Of a stretch of DNA of 54,927 nucleotides, positions 28,453 through 36,979 are shown in pieces (positions within the stretch are counted from its first letter, which is position 1; each line of letters starts with the position of its first letter). The notes below the pieces were generated by a model that saw nothing but the letters and a program-made list of their open reading frames with translations, searched no databases and was not told the origin of the DNA. The DNA lies in the NCBI GenBank assembly GCA_902793195.1, contig CADBCS010000030.1:1-54927 (forward strand), in the 5' to 3' direction. The position numbers were made by a program, and so were the translations under genes. Source of the stretch: an uncultured Coriobacteriaceae bacterium. GTDB taxonomy: Bacteria > Actinomycetota > Coriobacteriia > Coriobacteriales > Atopobiaceae.

Positions 28453-29889
28453 CTACTCATTGGAGACCGTTTCCTCAGAAGAGTCCTCGGAAGACTCCTG
28501 CTCTGAGTTGTTCTCCTGCTGGGCTTCGCTCTGGTTGGGCTCCTCTTTCTTCTCCTCGGTGTTTGTGGCGTTTTGTTGGTTGGTGGTCGTGGTCTTGTCC
28601 TGTACCGTGGCCTCCTCGGTGCCCAGAGACACGAACACGGGATTGATGTCGCTGATCGTCCAGCCAATGCCGTCACGCACGAGCGTGAACGTGTAGCTTT
28701 GCTCTCCGCCTGTGGCGAGCACGGCGGTCACCATGACCTCGGAGTTGCTCATCGAGCGGTTGACGCCCGTAATGTTGGGCGTTGCACCTTCGGGGACGAG
28801 CGACGCAAGATACTGGCGCGTGTCATCGTTGAGGCTCTTGGCCAAATACTTGTTCATGTCGCCCTTGTTGGTCTTCTCGGAGAACACGCCCTGCACGACG
28901 CTTTCCTGCGTAGGCCATCCAAAGCCGCTGAAGTATGCGAATCCCGCACCACCCGCAATCACGAGCAGCAGAATGATGATGACGATGAACACCCTGCCGC
29001 CACGCTTCCTGCGGCGACGGTCCTCCTTTACGAGCTCCTCCTCGCTCACCGAGAAGAATCCCGTGTCCTCGGGACTGGGCATGAGGTCGGCGGAGGAGCC
29101 GCCCATGGGATCGAGCGGATCGATGGGATACGAGCCGTAGCCAGCTGCGGCAAGAAGGTCGTCGGTCTCGGACGGACGCTGAGATCCGGTGAGCGCATCC
29201 ACGGCGTTGCGGGCAGCATCGTAGGCGGCCTGCACCTCGGGAGTGAGCTCGTACGATCCGTCTGCCGTCGCGTGGTCGAAGGCGTCAACCGCCTCCGGCA
29301 TGCGGTTGGCCGCCACATAGGCCAATCCAAGGTCGCAGTAGGTGGCATTCGTGTCCTCGGTGCTCGACGCGAAGTCCAACGCGGTCCGATAGGACTCGAT
29401 GGCGTCCGCCGGACGGCCAAGATCCATGAAGCATCCGCCCAGCTTGCGCAGGGAGGTGCTCGGGTCGGGGTTTGCCTCGTCTATTGCCGCGTTGCGGTAG
29501 GCTATGCCTGCATTGCGCACGTCACCCATGGCACGATAGGCACCAGCCAGGGCGGTGTACGCCTTGTAGGGCGTGGGATACGTCTCGTCCTCAGTCGCCT
29601 TGTTGAGGGACTCCACGGCCTCCTCAAGACGGCCGGCGGCCATGAGCGCACGGCCCCTGTTGGTGCAGAGGGCGCCCACCATGCCGTAGGTCTCGTCCTC
29701 GAGCGCCTCGCCATAGGCGGCCGCTGCATCATCAAAGCGGCCTAGCTTCATGAGGCAGTTGCCAAGCAGGTGGTCCACACGACCAGCATGCTCGCCCGTG
29801 GATTTGGCTTGAGAGAAAGCAGCGGCGGCACCCGCCCAATCGCCAGATTGATACGCCGCGTAACCTGTTTCGAATGATTGCTGATTCAC
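28453..29889 (-). CDS. TPR-repeat membrane protein of unknown function
   Basis: A 478-residue protein with at least five degenerate TPR units in the first 225 residues (for example DHLLGNCLMKLGRFDDAAAAY and ATYCDLGLAYVAANRMPEAV). A low-complexity linker, a basic stop (RRRRKRGG), one membrane helix (about 300-320) and an extracytoplasmic domain of about 110 residues follow. The end is a 45-residue Gln/Asn/Glu/Ser-rich tail. The TPR part is cytoplasmic if the positive-inside rule holds. GTG 29889 is chosen because GAGGAG lies 6 nt upstream; ATGs at 29931 and 29910 lack such sites. It lies between a cyclophilin gene and mreB, suggesting an envelope scaffold role, but this is inference. Confidence 0.7.
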   Translation of the reverse strand: MNQQSFETGYAAYQSGDWAGAAAAFSQAKSTGEHAGRVDHLLGNCLMKLGRFDDAAAAYGEALEDETYGMVGALCTNRGRALMAAGRLEEAVESLNKATEDETYPTPYKAYTALAGAYRAMGDVRNAGIAYRNAAIDEANPDPSTSLRKLGGCFMDLGRPADAIESYRTALDFASSTEDTNATYCDLGLAYVAANRMPEAVDAFDHATADGSYELTPEVQAAYDAARNAVDALTGSQRPSETDDLLAAAGYGSYPIDPLDPMGGSSADLMPSPEDTGFFSVSEEELVKEDRRRRKRGGRVFIVIIILLLVIAGGAGFAYFSGFGWPTQESVVQGVFSEKTNKGDMNKYLAKSLNDDTRQYLASLVPEGATPNITGVNRSMSNSEVMVTAVLATGGEQSYTFTLVRDGIGWTISDINPVFVSLGTEEATVQDKTTTTNQQNATNTEEKKEEPNQSEAQQENNSEQESSEDSSEETVSNE

Positions 29890-29923
29890 GTTTGCTCCTC
29901 TATTCTCCATTTGAGCCGCTTTG

Positions 29924-30466
29924 TTAGGCATACTCAATCGTAACCGATTGTAATACGTCTCCAGCCCTCAGAGACGAAATGTTCTCTTTTCCCTCTATGG
30001 TGCGACCGAACACAGTGTAACCCGAATCGAGTCCATGCTGTGCGCCAAGGCAGAAGTAAAACTGCGAACCGGCGGAGTTGGGATCTTGGGAACGAGCCAT
30101 GGCGAGGGCCCCGTCCACATGCAGGTTGCGCGGGTTGGTCGTGAACTCCTCGCGGATGCGATACCCAGGGCCACCAGTGCCCGGCGCACCCTTTGGCCCG
30201 CGTTGTCCGGCGGCCACTGCCTCCGGTTCCATGTCCCTCGTGTTGGGGTCACCGCCTTGGATGACGAAGCCGGGAACATAGCGATGGAACTTGGTCTCGT
30301 CGTAGAACCCCGCAAGAGCCAGCTCGCAGAAGTTTGCCACATGGATTGGGGCTCCGTCCGCGTCGAGACGGACTCTGATCGTCCCACACGAGGTCTCGAA
30401 CACGGCAATCTCGTTGCCTTGAAGCGTATATTTTGGCGTGTACAGCGGATCCTTGAATAGTGCCAT
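29924..30466 (-). CDS. cyclophilin-type peptidyl-prolyl isomerase
   Basis: Peptidyl-prolyl cis-trans isomerase, 180 residues, without a signal peptide and so cytoplasmic. Core motifs are ETSCGTIRVRL, KFHRYVPGFVIQGGDP (active-site Arg and Phe), ALAMARSQDPNSAGSQFYFCL and HGLDSGYTVFGRTIEG. An insertion of about 25 residues rich in Gly and Pro (AAGQRGPKGAPGTGGPGY) lies between the GGDP and EEF segments, as in other actinobacterial cyclophilins. ATG 30466 follows GGAGGG. Confidence 0.93.
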   Translation of the reverse strand: MALFKDPLYTPKYTLQGNEIAVFETSCGTIRVRLDADGAPIHVANFCELALAGFYDETKFHRYVPGFVIQGGDPNTRDMEPEAVAAGQRGPKGAPGTGGPGYRIREEFTTNPRNLHVDGALAMARSQDPNSAGSQFYFCLGAQHGLDSGYTVFGRTIEGKENISSLRAGDVLQSVTIEYA

Positions 30467-30568
30467 ATCACCCTCCAAACATTGCCTAGTCCAGACGATT
30501 CTATCAGGTACGCAAGCCGTTCACAGTCATCTCACACGCACAATAGCACGTATTGCGACAGCCTTGGC

Positions 30569-31501
30569 CTACATTTCGTACGCATTCGTAAACAGGTCGC
30601 GCCATTCGTTGAGGCTGCGCCCATCGGAGGCGCGTCTCAGCGCATCGCTGGCGGCAACACCCGCAGCGCGGGCATCCGTCTCCTTGCTGGCCGCATCCCA
30701 CGCCTGCTGCAGTATGTCGAGCTCGCCACGGAGGTAGGTGGACAGCACGAGCAGCTTGTCGCGCCTCTTGTCGAGCTCGGTGTCGGGCAGAACCAGACGA
30801 GCCGCGAGCGTACTGGTTTCGATGAGTTCCTCGCGCAGCCTGGACGAGACGAGCGCCCGGTCGCGCACCACGGACATGTCGGCGTTGGGAGCGATTCCCG
30901 GCAGCGTCTGGTACAGGACCTCGGCCTCCCGCGACATCTCGCCCATGCGATCGTGATAACTCGTGAGGAAGTCGTCGACGTCACCCAGATACGCCTGCCA
31001 CACCGCATCCTCCACTCGGTCCTGCGACGACAGGTGCGTCACCGTACCGGGAAATCCCTCCATCGACGTGTCCGCATCGGTCGTGGCGTGTATGGTGTAT
31101 GCGTCCGGGTCCCACGGACGTGTGATGAACAGGGCTCCTCCCCCCACCAGAAGCAGGGCCGCAGTGGCTGCTATGAGCAGGTGGCGGAGCTTCTGGGGTC
31201 GCTCCTCGATTGCCTGCAGTCCCTCGGGGTTCTCCGAGGGATCGGGAGGAATGGCGCTCACGAGCACGCTCGCGTCCTCGCCTGCTGCCTCCCGATCCTC
31301 GAAGCTCTCGTCGAATGCGCCGGCAACGGGCAGGCCGCAAACGGGACACGCATCCCTTCCGGACGGAATGGCCGAGCCGCAGCTCTCGCACCACAGCACG
31401 TCGCTCGTGGATTGGTTGAGCGTGTCACCCAAGTACGCATGGCACGCAGGACAGACGTCAAGTCCGTCCTTCACGAGCGTACCGCAGTTGGGACATCTCA
31501 C
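30569..31501 (-). CDS. zinc-ribbon membrane protein of unknown function
   Basis: A 310-residue protein starting MRCPNCGT. Two double zinc-ribbon-like CxxC pairs (Cys3/6 with 17/20, Cys38/41 with 52/55) are followed by an acidic linker, one membrane helix (about 108-128) and an extracytoplasmic helical domain of about 180 residues with no recognised family. GTG 31501 is preferred because AAGGAGG lies 6 nt upstream; ATG 31525 lies before that site. The layout is like other double-zinc-ribbon membrane proteins of Gram-positives whose function is unknown. It lies downstream of the broken aconitase gene and upstream of the cyclophilin gene. Confidence 0.7.
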   Translation of the reverse strand: MRCPNCGTLVKDGLDVCPACHAYLGDTLNQSTSDVLWCESCGSAIPSGRDACPVCGLPVAGAFDESFEDREAAGEDASVLVSAIPPDPSENPEGLQAIEERPQKLRHLLIAATAALLLVGGGALFITRPWDPDAYTIHATTDADTSMEGFPGTVTHLSSQDRVEDAVWQAYLGDVDDFLTSYHDRMGEMSREAEVLYQTLPGIAPNADMSVVRDRALVSSRLREELIETSTLAARLVLPDTELDKRRDKLLVLSTYLRGELDILQQAWDAASKETDARAAGVAASDALRRASDGRSLNEWRDLFTNAYEM

Positions 31502-31545
31502 GGCTTCCTCCTTGCGCACTACCATGTGGCAACCCCGAGCGATCG

Positions 31546-34049
31546 CTACACGAGGCTCTCGAGCACATAGGGCAGAATGCCACCTGCCGCCATGAACTCC
31601 TGCTCCATGGGCGTGTCGACACGCACCTTGCATTCGAACATGATGGTAGACGAACCGTGTGCGACCACGCGCGCGTTGCCGTTGTCCAACAGCTCGATGT
31701 CGAACGTCTCGGTTCCCTCGAGCCCGAGGGACTGGGCGTTTTGCCCAGGCATGAACTCGAGCGGAAGCACGCCCATCTGAACCAGGTTGGAGCGGTGAAT
31801 GCGCTCGAAGCTCTCGGCGATCATGGCACGTACGCCCAACAGGGCCGGGCCCTTGCCCGCCCAGTCACGGCTCGACCCGGAGCCATAGAGCTTCCCGGCA
31901 ACGCCGATGAGGGCAACGCCGGTGTCGTTGTAGTGCATCGCGGCGTCGTAGACGCTCGTTATCTGGCCCGAGAGCAGATCGCGAGTCCATCCCCCGTTAC
32001 GACCGCCCGCCAGAAGGTTCTGCAGACGAACGTTGGCGAAGGTGCCGCGCATCATGACCTCATGGTTTCCGCGACGGCTGCCATAGGTGTTGAAGTCCGC
32101 ATCCGAGACACCATGCTCCCTCAGATACGCCGCTGCCGGCGAGTCGGCCGCGATGGAGCCCGCGGGCGAGATGTGATCGGTCGTCACGAAGTCGCCTAGC
32201 ATGACGAGAGCGCGCGCACCCTCGACGGCAAACTCGTTCTGGCTCTGTGCCTGTTCGAAATACGGCGGACGTCGGACGTATGTGGACGACAGGTCCCAGT
32301 CGAATGTGTTCGAGGCGCGGAAGCTGATGTCCTGCCATGCGTCGGACCCCTCGTAGAGACCCTCGGCCCCCTCGGCGAACAGGCTCCTGTCGAGCACTCC
32401 CGCAAGAGTGCGGTCTATCTCGTCGCTGCTCGGTAGTATGTCCGCAAGCATCACTGGAGCGCCGTTCTTGTCTAGCCCGATCGGGTCGTGCTCGAGGTCG
32501 ACGTCGACGGTTCCCACAAGCGCGTAGGCCACCACCAGCGCCGGTTGCGTGAGGTAGTTCTGCGCCACATCGGGCGAGATGCGACCGTCGAAGTTGCGGT
32601 TGCCCGAGAGGACGCTGGTGAGCTCCATCTGACCCGCCTTCTCGCGAAGCGACTCGTGGATCTCGCCCGAGTTGCCGATGCAGGTCATGCAGCCAAAGCC
32701 ACAGGTATAGAATCCCAGCTTGAACAGGAACTCGGTGAGGCCGGCCCTCTTGAGCAGCAACTCGGTCGCACGGCTTCCCGGAGCCAGGATGCGTTTGACC
32801 CACGGCTTGGCAGTAAGTCCGAGGCCCACGGCCTTCTTCGCAGTGAGACCCGCGGCGACCATCATCGCAGGATCGGTTGCCGTGGTGCAGCTCGTGATGG
32901 CGGCGATGGCCATCCAAGGCAGGTCCGCACGCTGGACAGGTCGAGGGAGATCGTGCGGGAATAGACGCGTGACTCTTTGGTCCCCCACAATCCCTGGCGG
33001 TCGAGGTAGCTGCGCGCAAAGGTGACGTTACCGGCATCTCTGCCGGTGAGCAGCAAGTAGTTGCATACGACGTCATCTACGGGGAACAGCGTGGTCGTCG
33101 CACCATACTCCGGCGTCATGTTCGCCACGGCCGCACGCTGAGTTGCCGTGAGGTTCGCCACACCCGGGCCGGTGACCTCCACCAGCGTGCCAACGACGCC
33201 GGCCTCGCGCAGAAGCTTGCATACGGTGAGCGCAAGGTCCATGCCCGACACACCGTTGGGCAGGGAACCCTCAAGACGGAGCTCGACCACCGGTGGAACC
33301 AGCATGGAGATGGGCTGGCCAAGCGCCGCGGCCTCCGCCTCGATTCCGCCCACACCCCATCCCAGCACGCCGAGACCATTTGCCGTGGTGGTGTGCGAAT
33401 CCGTGCCCACGAGCGTGTCGAAGCAGGCGACGTCGTCGCCCTCGGCCGCCATCGCGTCGCTGGTCACCACGCTGCAGAACCGCTCAATGTTGAGCTGGTG
33501 GCAGATGCCGCCGCCCGGTGGCACGATGGTGACGTTGTCAAAGGACTTTGAGGCCCACTTGAGGAAGGCGAAGCGCTCGCTGTTCCTTCGTGCCTCGAGC
33601 AGCTCGTTCTTCTGCGCGGCATCGGAGCAGCCGGCGCAGTCGGCGATCACCGAGTGGTCAACCACCAAGGTGCAGGGGATGCGCGGGTTTACCTTGCGCG
33701 GGTCTCCCCCACGCTCAACCATGGCATCGCGCATGGCGGCAAAGTCCACGAAGACCGGAACTCCCGTAAAGTCCTGGAAGAGCACGCGCGCCGGCATGAA
33801 CTCTATCTCCTCGCCCTGCGCGCCCAACGTGCCGGCCTCCACGATGCGGCTTGCGGCCTGCACGGCTTCTTCGTCGCTACGTGCGTTGCGCACGACGTTT
33901 TCCAAGAGCACCACCAATGCACGAGGAAGGCGCTCGGCACCAGGTATGCCAGAGACGTCGTACATCGATCGGCTCACGGCACCCACCTGCAAGGGCTGAG
34001 GTACGCGCGCAGACTTTACGGCATCCTCAAACGTCCTATCAACAATCAT
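31546..34049 (-). pseudogene. acnA: aconitate hydratase, broken by internal deletion and frame change
   Basis: Relative of AcnA, the TCA-cycle citrate/isocitrate isomerase, in two reading frames. The upstream frame (34049-32862) carries domains 1-2 up to YSRTISLDLSSVRTCL. The downstream frame (usable from about 32913) resumes at AIAAITSCTTATDP and runs to the normal end GGILPYVLESL. Between these points intact AcnA has roughly 50-60 residues, beginning with an AGPKRPQDR-type motif; they are absent, and the frame shifts. All three Fe-S Cys are kept (TSCT, GCMTCIGNSG), but the substrate-binding Asn of TSCTN is Thr. The start overlaps the P-type ATPase stop (ATGA). A split two-protein enzyme is unlikely because the joint removes conserved sequence. 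Confidence 0.8.
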
Positions 34050-36445
34050 GACCTTTCCTCCAGCTTCGCGACCAAACGTGCAACGGGATCAGACTTATCT
34101 TCATGTCCATCGAGCCGGACATACAGATACAGGAACAACCACAGGGCAATGACACCAACCACTGCCAGGAAGACGCCCATTTGGGCCGTCATGGGAGCAA
34201 GCTTAAAAAAGTCGCGGAAGAACAGGCTGCCACCCAACAGCATGGCCACGACAGAGGCGATCAGCGCCCCACGAAGCGCGGTGATCGGTTGCGATATGCG
34301 CACGATGAGCGCCACGCCAACGATGCCGGTGAGGTACATGCTCAGCGTCGAAGCCTCCGCATAGCTGATGCCGGCAATACGCTCGAACACCTGCACTGCC
34401 ACGAGCGCCAGCACGATCGCTGCCGACGCGGGAAGGGAGCGCCGTAGCACGTTGGCAAGGAAGTTGCCCTTCACACGGTCGTGGTTGGGTTCGAGCGCGA
34501 GCACAAAGGACGGCCAGCCAATGACAGAAGACGAAATCAGCGTCATCTGTATCGGAATGAAGGGATAGGGCGGCAGCACGATGCATACGAGCGCAAGCAG
34601 TGCGGAGAACACCGTCTTTACGAGGAACAGGGACGCCGAGCGCTGCAGGTTGTTGATGGAGCGCCTGCCCTCGTCCACCACCTCGGGCATATGGGCGAAG
34701 TCGTTGTCCGCCAAAACGATCTCGGCAACGTTGCGCGCTGCGGCCGAACCCGACGCCATCGCCACCGAGCAGTCCGCCTCCTTGAGTGCGAGCACGTCAT
34801 TGACGCCGTCTCCCGTCATGGCGACCACATGGCCGTCATGGTGCAACGCCTGCACCAGTCCGCGCTTCTGCTGCGGGGTGACGCGGCCAAACACCACGTT
34901 GCTGCGCACGGCCTCGAGCAGGTCGTCGTCGGTCTTGAGCGTCGTGGCGTCCACGTAGCGATCTGCGCCGTCGATGCCCACGTAGTCGGCGATTGCCGAT
35001 ACCGTGCGCGGGTCGTCGCCCGATATCACGCGCACCTGGACGCCCTGCCGCCTAAAGAACTCGATCGTGTCGGGAGCGGACTCGCGTACCTCGTCACTAA
35101 TGCCAACATAGCCGAGCACGGTGGGCTCGCCCACGATCTCGCCCTTCTCGCCAAAGGAGGGTACCTCGGCGATGCACAACACGCGCTCGGTGGGCGCGAA
35201 CGAGCGCACCTCGCTCTCGAAGGCCGGGAAGGACTCGCCCAGCACGAACTGGGCCGCGCCAACCACGATGTAACGGCCGTCCGAGGTCACGCACCCCGAG
35301 TACTTGCGAGCGGACGAGAAGGGAATCTCGCGAGCTATGGGAAGGGGCTCGAAGCCGATCTCCTCGGAGTAGCGCAGGATGGCCTGCGCCGTCTCGTTGG
35401 CGTCGGCGTCATTCGCGCTCATCACCGTGGTGGCACATACGAGCATGTCCCTGCACTTTACGTCGTCGATGGGATCGTCTCCGGACGCGCGCGTGTTCGT
35501 GACCTCCATGCGTCCGCTCGTGATGGTGCCTGTCTTGTCAAGGCAGAGGGTGTCCACGCGTGCGAGCGTCTCGACGCAATACGACTGCTGCACGAGCACC
35601 TTCTTGGCACCAAGTCGCGTCGTTGCGATGGCGAGCACGCTCGACGTGAGCAGCACGAGTCCCTGGGGGATCATGCCAACCACTGCGGCGACGGTCGAGA
35701 GTATGGAGTCGTTGAGTGAGGAGCCGTTCATGAACATGGTGCGCAGGAACAGGCCGACTCCGAGCGGGACCAGGGCCATGGTGGAATACTTTATGATCAT
35801 CTTGAGCGTGGTGAGAATCTCCGAGGCAACCACCTTCACGTAGTGGGCCTCGGCATTGATCTTTGCGGCATAGCCCTCGAGGCCGACACGGCACACGCGC
35901 GCCGTAACGGCACCCGCCACCACAAAGCTGCCGGAATACAGCTCGTCACCCGGGCGCTTCTCTATCTGGTTGCTCTCGCCGGTGAGCAGGCTCTCGTCCA
36001 TAAGAGGACCACCCTTCACGACGATTGCGTCGGCGGGGACCTGATCGCCGTGCGAGAGCATGAAGAGGTCATCCAGGACGATGTCGTTTACGCCCACTTC
36101 CTGCTCCACCCCATCGCGGACAACGCGAACCTTGTTGGCGGTGATGATGGACAGCTTGTCCACCATCTGCTTGGCGCGAACCTCCTGAACCACGCCCACG
36201 ACGAGGTTGATGACCACCACGATCATGAACGTCATGTTGCGATACTGCCCGGTAATCACTACCAGCACCGCCAGCGCGATGTTCACAAAATTGAAGAGCG
36301 TGAACGCGTGCTCCCTAAGAATCTGCCCTATGGACTTTGTCTTTACGTCGGTGTCGGCATTCGTCTTCCCAGCCGCAACTCGCTCGGCAACCTCCTGCGA
36401 AGTGAGGCCGTGCAACGCACCAGCGGTCGCAGAACTCTTTTCCAT
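34046..36445 (-). CDS. P-type cation-transporting ATPase
   Basis: A 799-residue P-type ATPase of the CtpE-like/Ca-Mg subgroup; the ion cannot be read from sequence. Motifs are TGES in the actuator domain, DKTGTIT phosphorylation site, a KYSG nucleotide-binding loop, TGDGVNDVLALKEADCSVAM, and about eight to ten membrane segments. The usual PEGL in helix 4 is PQGL (GMIPQGLVLLTS). No heavy-metal N-terminal domain is present. ATG 36445 follows AAGGA; an upstream in-frame TTG lies in a palindrome and is rejected. It probably heads an operon with the aconitase remnant. Confidence 0.9.
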   Translation of the reverse strand: MEKSSATAGALHGLTSQEVAERVAAGKTNADTDVKTKSIGQILREHAFTLFNFVNIALAVLVVITGQYRNMTFMIVVVINLVVGVVQEVRAKQMVDKLSIITANKVRVVRDGVEQEVGVNDIVLDDLFMLSHGDQVPADAIVVKGGPLMDESLLTGESNQIEKRPGDELYSGSFVVAGAVTARVCRVGLEGYAAKINAEAHYVKVVASEILTTLKMIIKYSTMALVPLGVGLFLRTMFMNGSSLNDSILSTVAAVVGMIPQGLVLLTSSVLAIATTRLGAKKVLVQQSYCVETLARVDTLCLDKTGTITSGRMEVTNTRASGDDPIDDVKCRDMLVCATTVMSANDADANETAQAILRYSEEIGFEPLPIAREIPFSSARKYSGCVTSDGRYIVVGAAQFVLGESFPAFESEVRSFAPTERVLCIAEVPSFGEKGEIVGEPTVLGYVGISDEVRESAPDTIEFFRRQGVQVRVISGDDPRTVSAIADYVGIDGADRYVDATTLKTDDDLLEAVRSNVVFGRVTPQQKRGLVQALHHDGHVVAMTGDGVNDVLALKEADCSVAMASGSAAARNVAEIVLADNDFAHMPEVVDEGRRSINNLQRSASLFLVKTVFSALLALVCIVLPPYPFIPIQMTLISSSVIGWPSFVLALEPNHDRVKGNFLANVLRRSLPASAAIVLALVAVQVFERIAGISYAEASTLSMYLTGIVGVALIVRISQPITALRGALIASVVAMLLGGSLFFRDFFKLAPMTAQMGVFLAVVGVIALWLFLYLYVRLDGHEDKSDPVARLVAKLEERS

Positions 36446-36457
36446 ACGATTCCTTAC

Positions 36458-36470
36458 TTCGTTCAACGAA
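36458..36470. promoter_or_regulatory. palindrome upstream of the P-type ATPase gene
   Basis: TTCGTTCAACGAA is a perfect 13-bp palindrome centred 19 bp before the ATPase start codon. It could be a repressor operator or a short RNA hairpin. No -35/-10 pair was identified near it. Confidence 0.3.
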
Positions 36471-36598
36471 CTCGTGTAGCCCTCTCATTCTAGAGAACAA
36501 CGGCCCGTGATGGGAAGTCGTTATCGCGAATGCAACGATTCCCTTCTTTTGGCGCCCACGGTGACATACGCATGGTAGTGATTATGGACACGTGGCAA

Positions 36599-36691
36599 CC
36601 CTCGCGGGTTCGAATCCATGCCACGTTGCCGAACGAGAAAGGCCCCCATCGCTGGGAGCCCTCGTCGTCATGGTGCCCCCAGGGGGATTCG
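36599..36691. repeat. 93-bp direct repeat, copy A (orphan tRNA-Arg 3' end plus terminator)
   Basis: Identical over 93 bp to 36766-36858, offset 167 bp. On the minus strand it holds the last 21 nt of tRNA-Arg including CCA (36671-36691), the tRNA terminator hairpin, and a sequence ending near GGTTCGAATCC. Copy A has no tRNA body. 36471-36598, between it and the ATPase gene, shows nothing recognisable. Confidence 0.9.
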
Positions 36692-36765
36692 CCGCCTTGC
36701 CTGCGGCAAGGCTCGTAGGCCTCGCCCCGCGGGCTCGGCCCTGCACAAGCCGAGGGCTTGTGCAG
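36692..36765. repeat. hairpin-rich spacer between the 93-bp repeats
   Basis: This 74-bp, very GC-rich spacer has two perfect stem-loops: GCCTTGCC/GGCAAGGC with a 3-nt loop (36694-36712) and CTGCACAAGCC/GGCTTGTGCAG with a 3-nt loop (36741-36765). The second abuts copy B exactly. A less regular GGCCTCGCCC...GGGCTCGGCC segment lies between. It may be a REP-like palindromic element. No ORF is credible here. Confidence 0.75.
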
Positions 36766-36858
36766 CCCTCGCGGGTTCGAATCCATGCCACGTTGCCGAA
36801 CGAGAAAGGCCCCCATCGCTGGGAGCCCTCGTCGTCATGGTGCCCCCAGGGGGATTCG
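36766..36858. repeat. 93-bp direct repeat, copy B (contains the real tRNA-Arg 3' end)
   Basis: Identical partner of 36599-36691. Its upper boundary (36858) falls in the T-loop of tRNA-Arg, and its lower boundary touches an 11-bp hairpin. The tRNA CCA end and terminator lie inside it. Confidence 0.9.
36804..36828 (-). terminator. terminator of tRNA-Arg
   Basis: On the minus strand GGCTCCC, loop AGCGAT and GGGGGCC are followed by TTTCTCG, about 10 bp beyond the CCA end. The 7-bp stem has one T-G wobble. The same hairpin is repeated in copy A at 36637-36661. Confidence 0.6.
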
Positions 36859-36914
36859 AACCCTCGACCTTTCGCTCCGGAGGCGAACGCTCTAATCCAC
36901 TGAGCTATAGGGGC
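36838..36914 (-). tRNA. tRNA-Arg(CCG), CCA encoded
   Basis: A 77-nt cloverleaf on the minus strand. The acceptor is GCCCCTA with TGGGGGC, the D-arm has GCTC/GAGC, and the anticodon stem TTCGC/GCGAA holds loop CTCCGGA (anticodon CCG, reading CGG). The T-loop is TTCGAAT, and CCA is encoded. The T-stem GAGGG/CCCCC has an A-C mismatch at the fourth pair counted from the loop. The 3' half from the T-loop onward belongs to the 93-bp repeat. Confidence 0.95.
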
Positions 36915-36925
36915 AAAGCGGGCAT

Positions 36926-36954
36926 AGTGTAGCACGACGACCACGACAAGGCAA
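36926..36954 (-). promoter_or_regulatory. promoter of tRNA-Arg
   Basis: TTGCCT (36949-36954), a 17-bp spacer and TACACT (36926-36931) on the minus strand place transcription start a few bases before the mature tRNA 5' end at 36914. Confidence 0.6.
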
Positions 36955-36979
36955 CTGCGGGACGCCGACCAGCGCAGAC

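Noticed and set aside
32060..33076. 338-codon minus-strand frame across the aconitase joint
   Set aside because: It is the third frame, without aconitase motifs, and overlaps both real halves.
36766..36800. A second tRNA on the plus strand, suggested by GGTTCGAATCC
   Set aside because: The bases around the T-loop-like sequence do not pair as a T-stem, and no acceptor, D or anticodon arm can be built.
36599..36858. CRISPR array
   Set aside because: Only two 93-bp units with one structured spacer; unit size and tRNA content do not fit CRISPR, and no cas gene is present.
36490..36944. Overlapping short frames on both strands around tRNA-Arg
   Set aside because: They translate tRNA, terminator and repeat sequence (peptides such as WIRTREG), have no ribosome sites, and duplicate each other through the 93-bp repeat.
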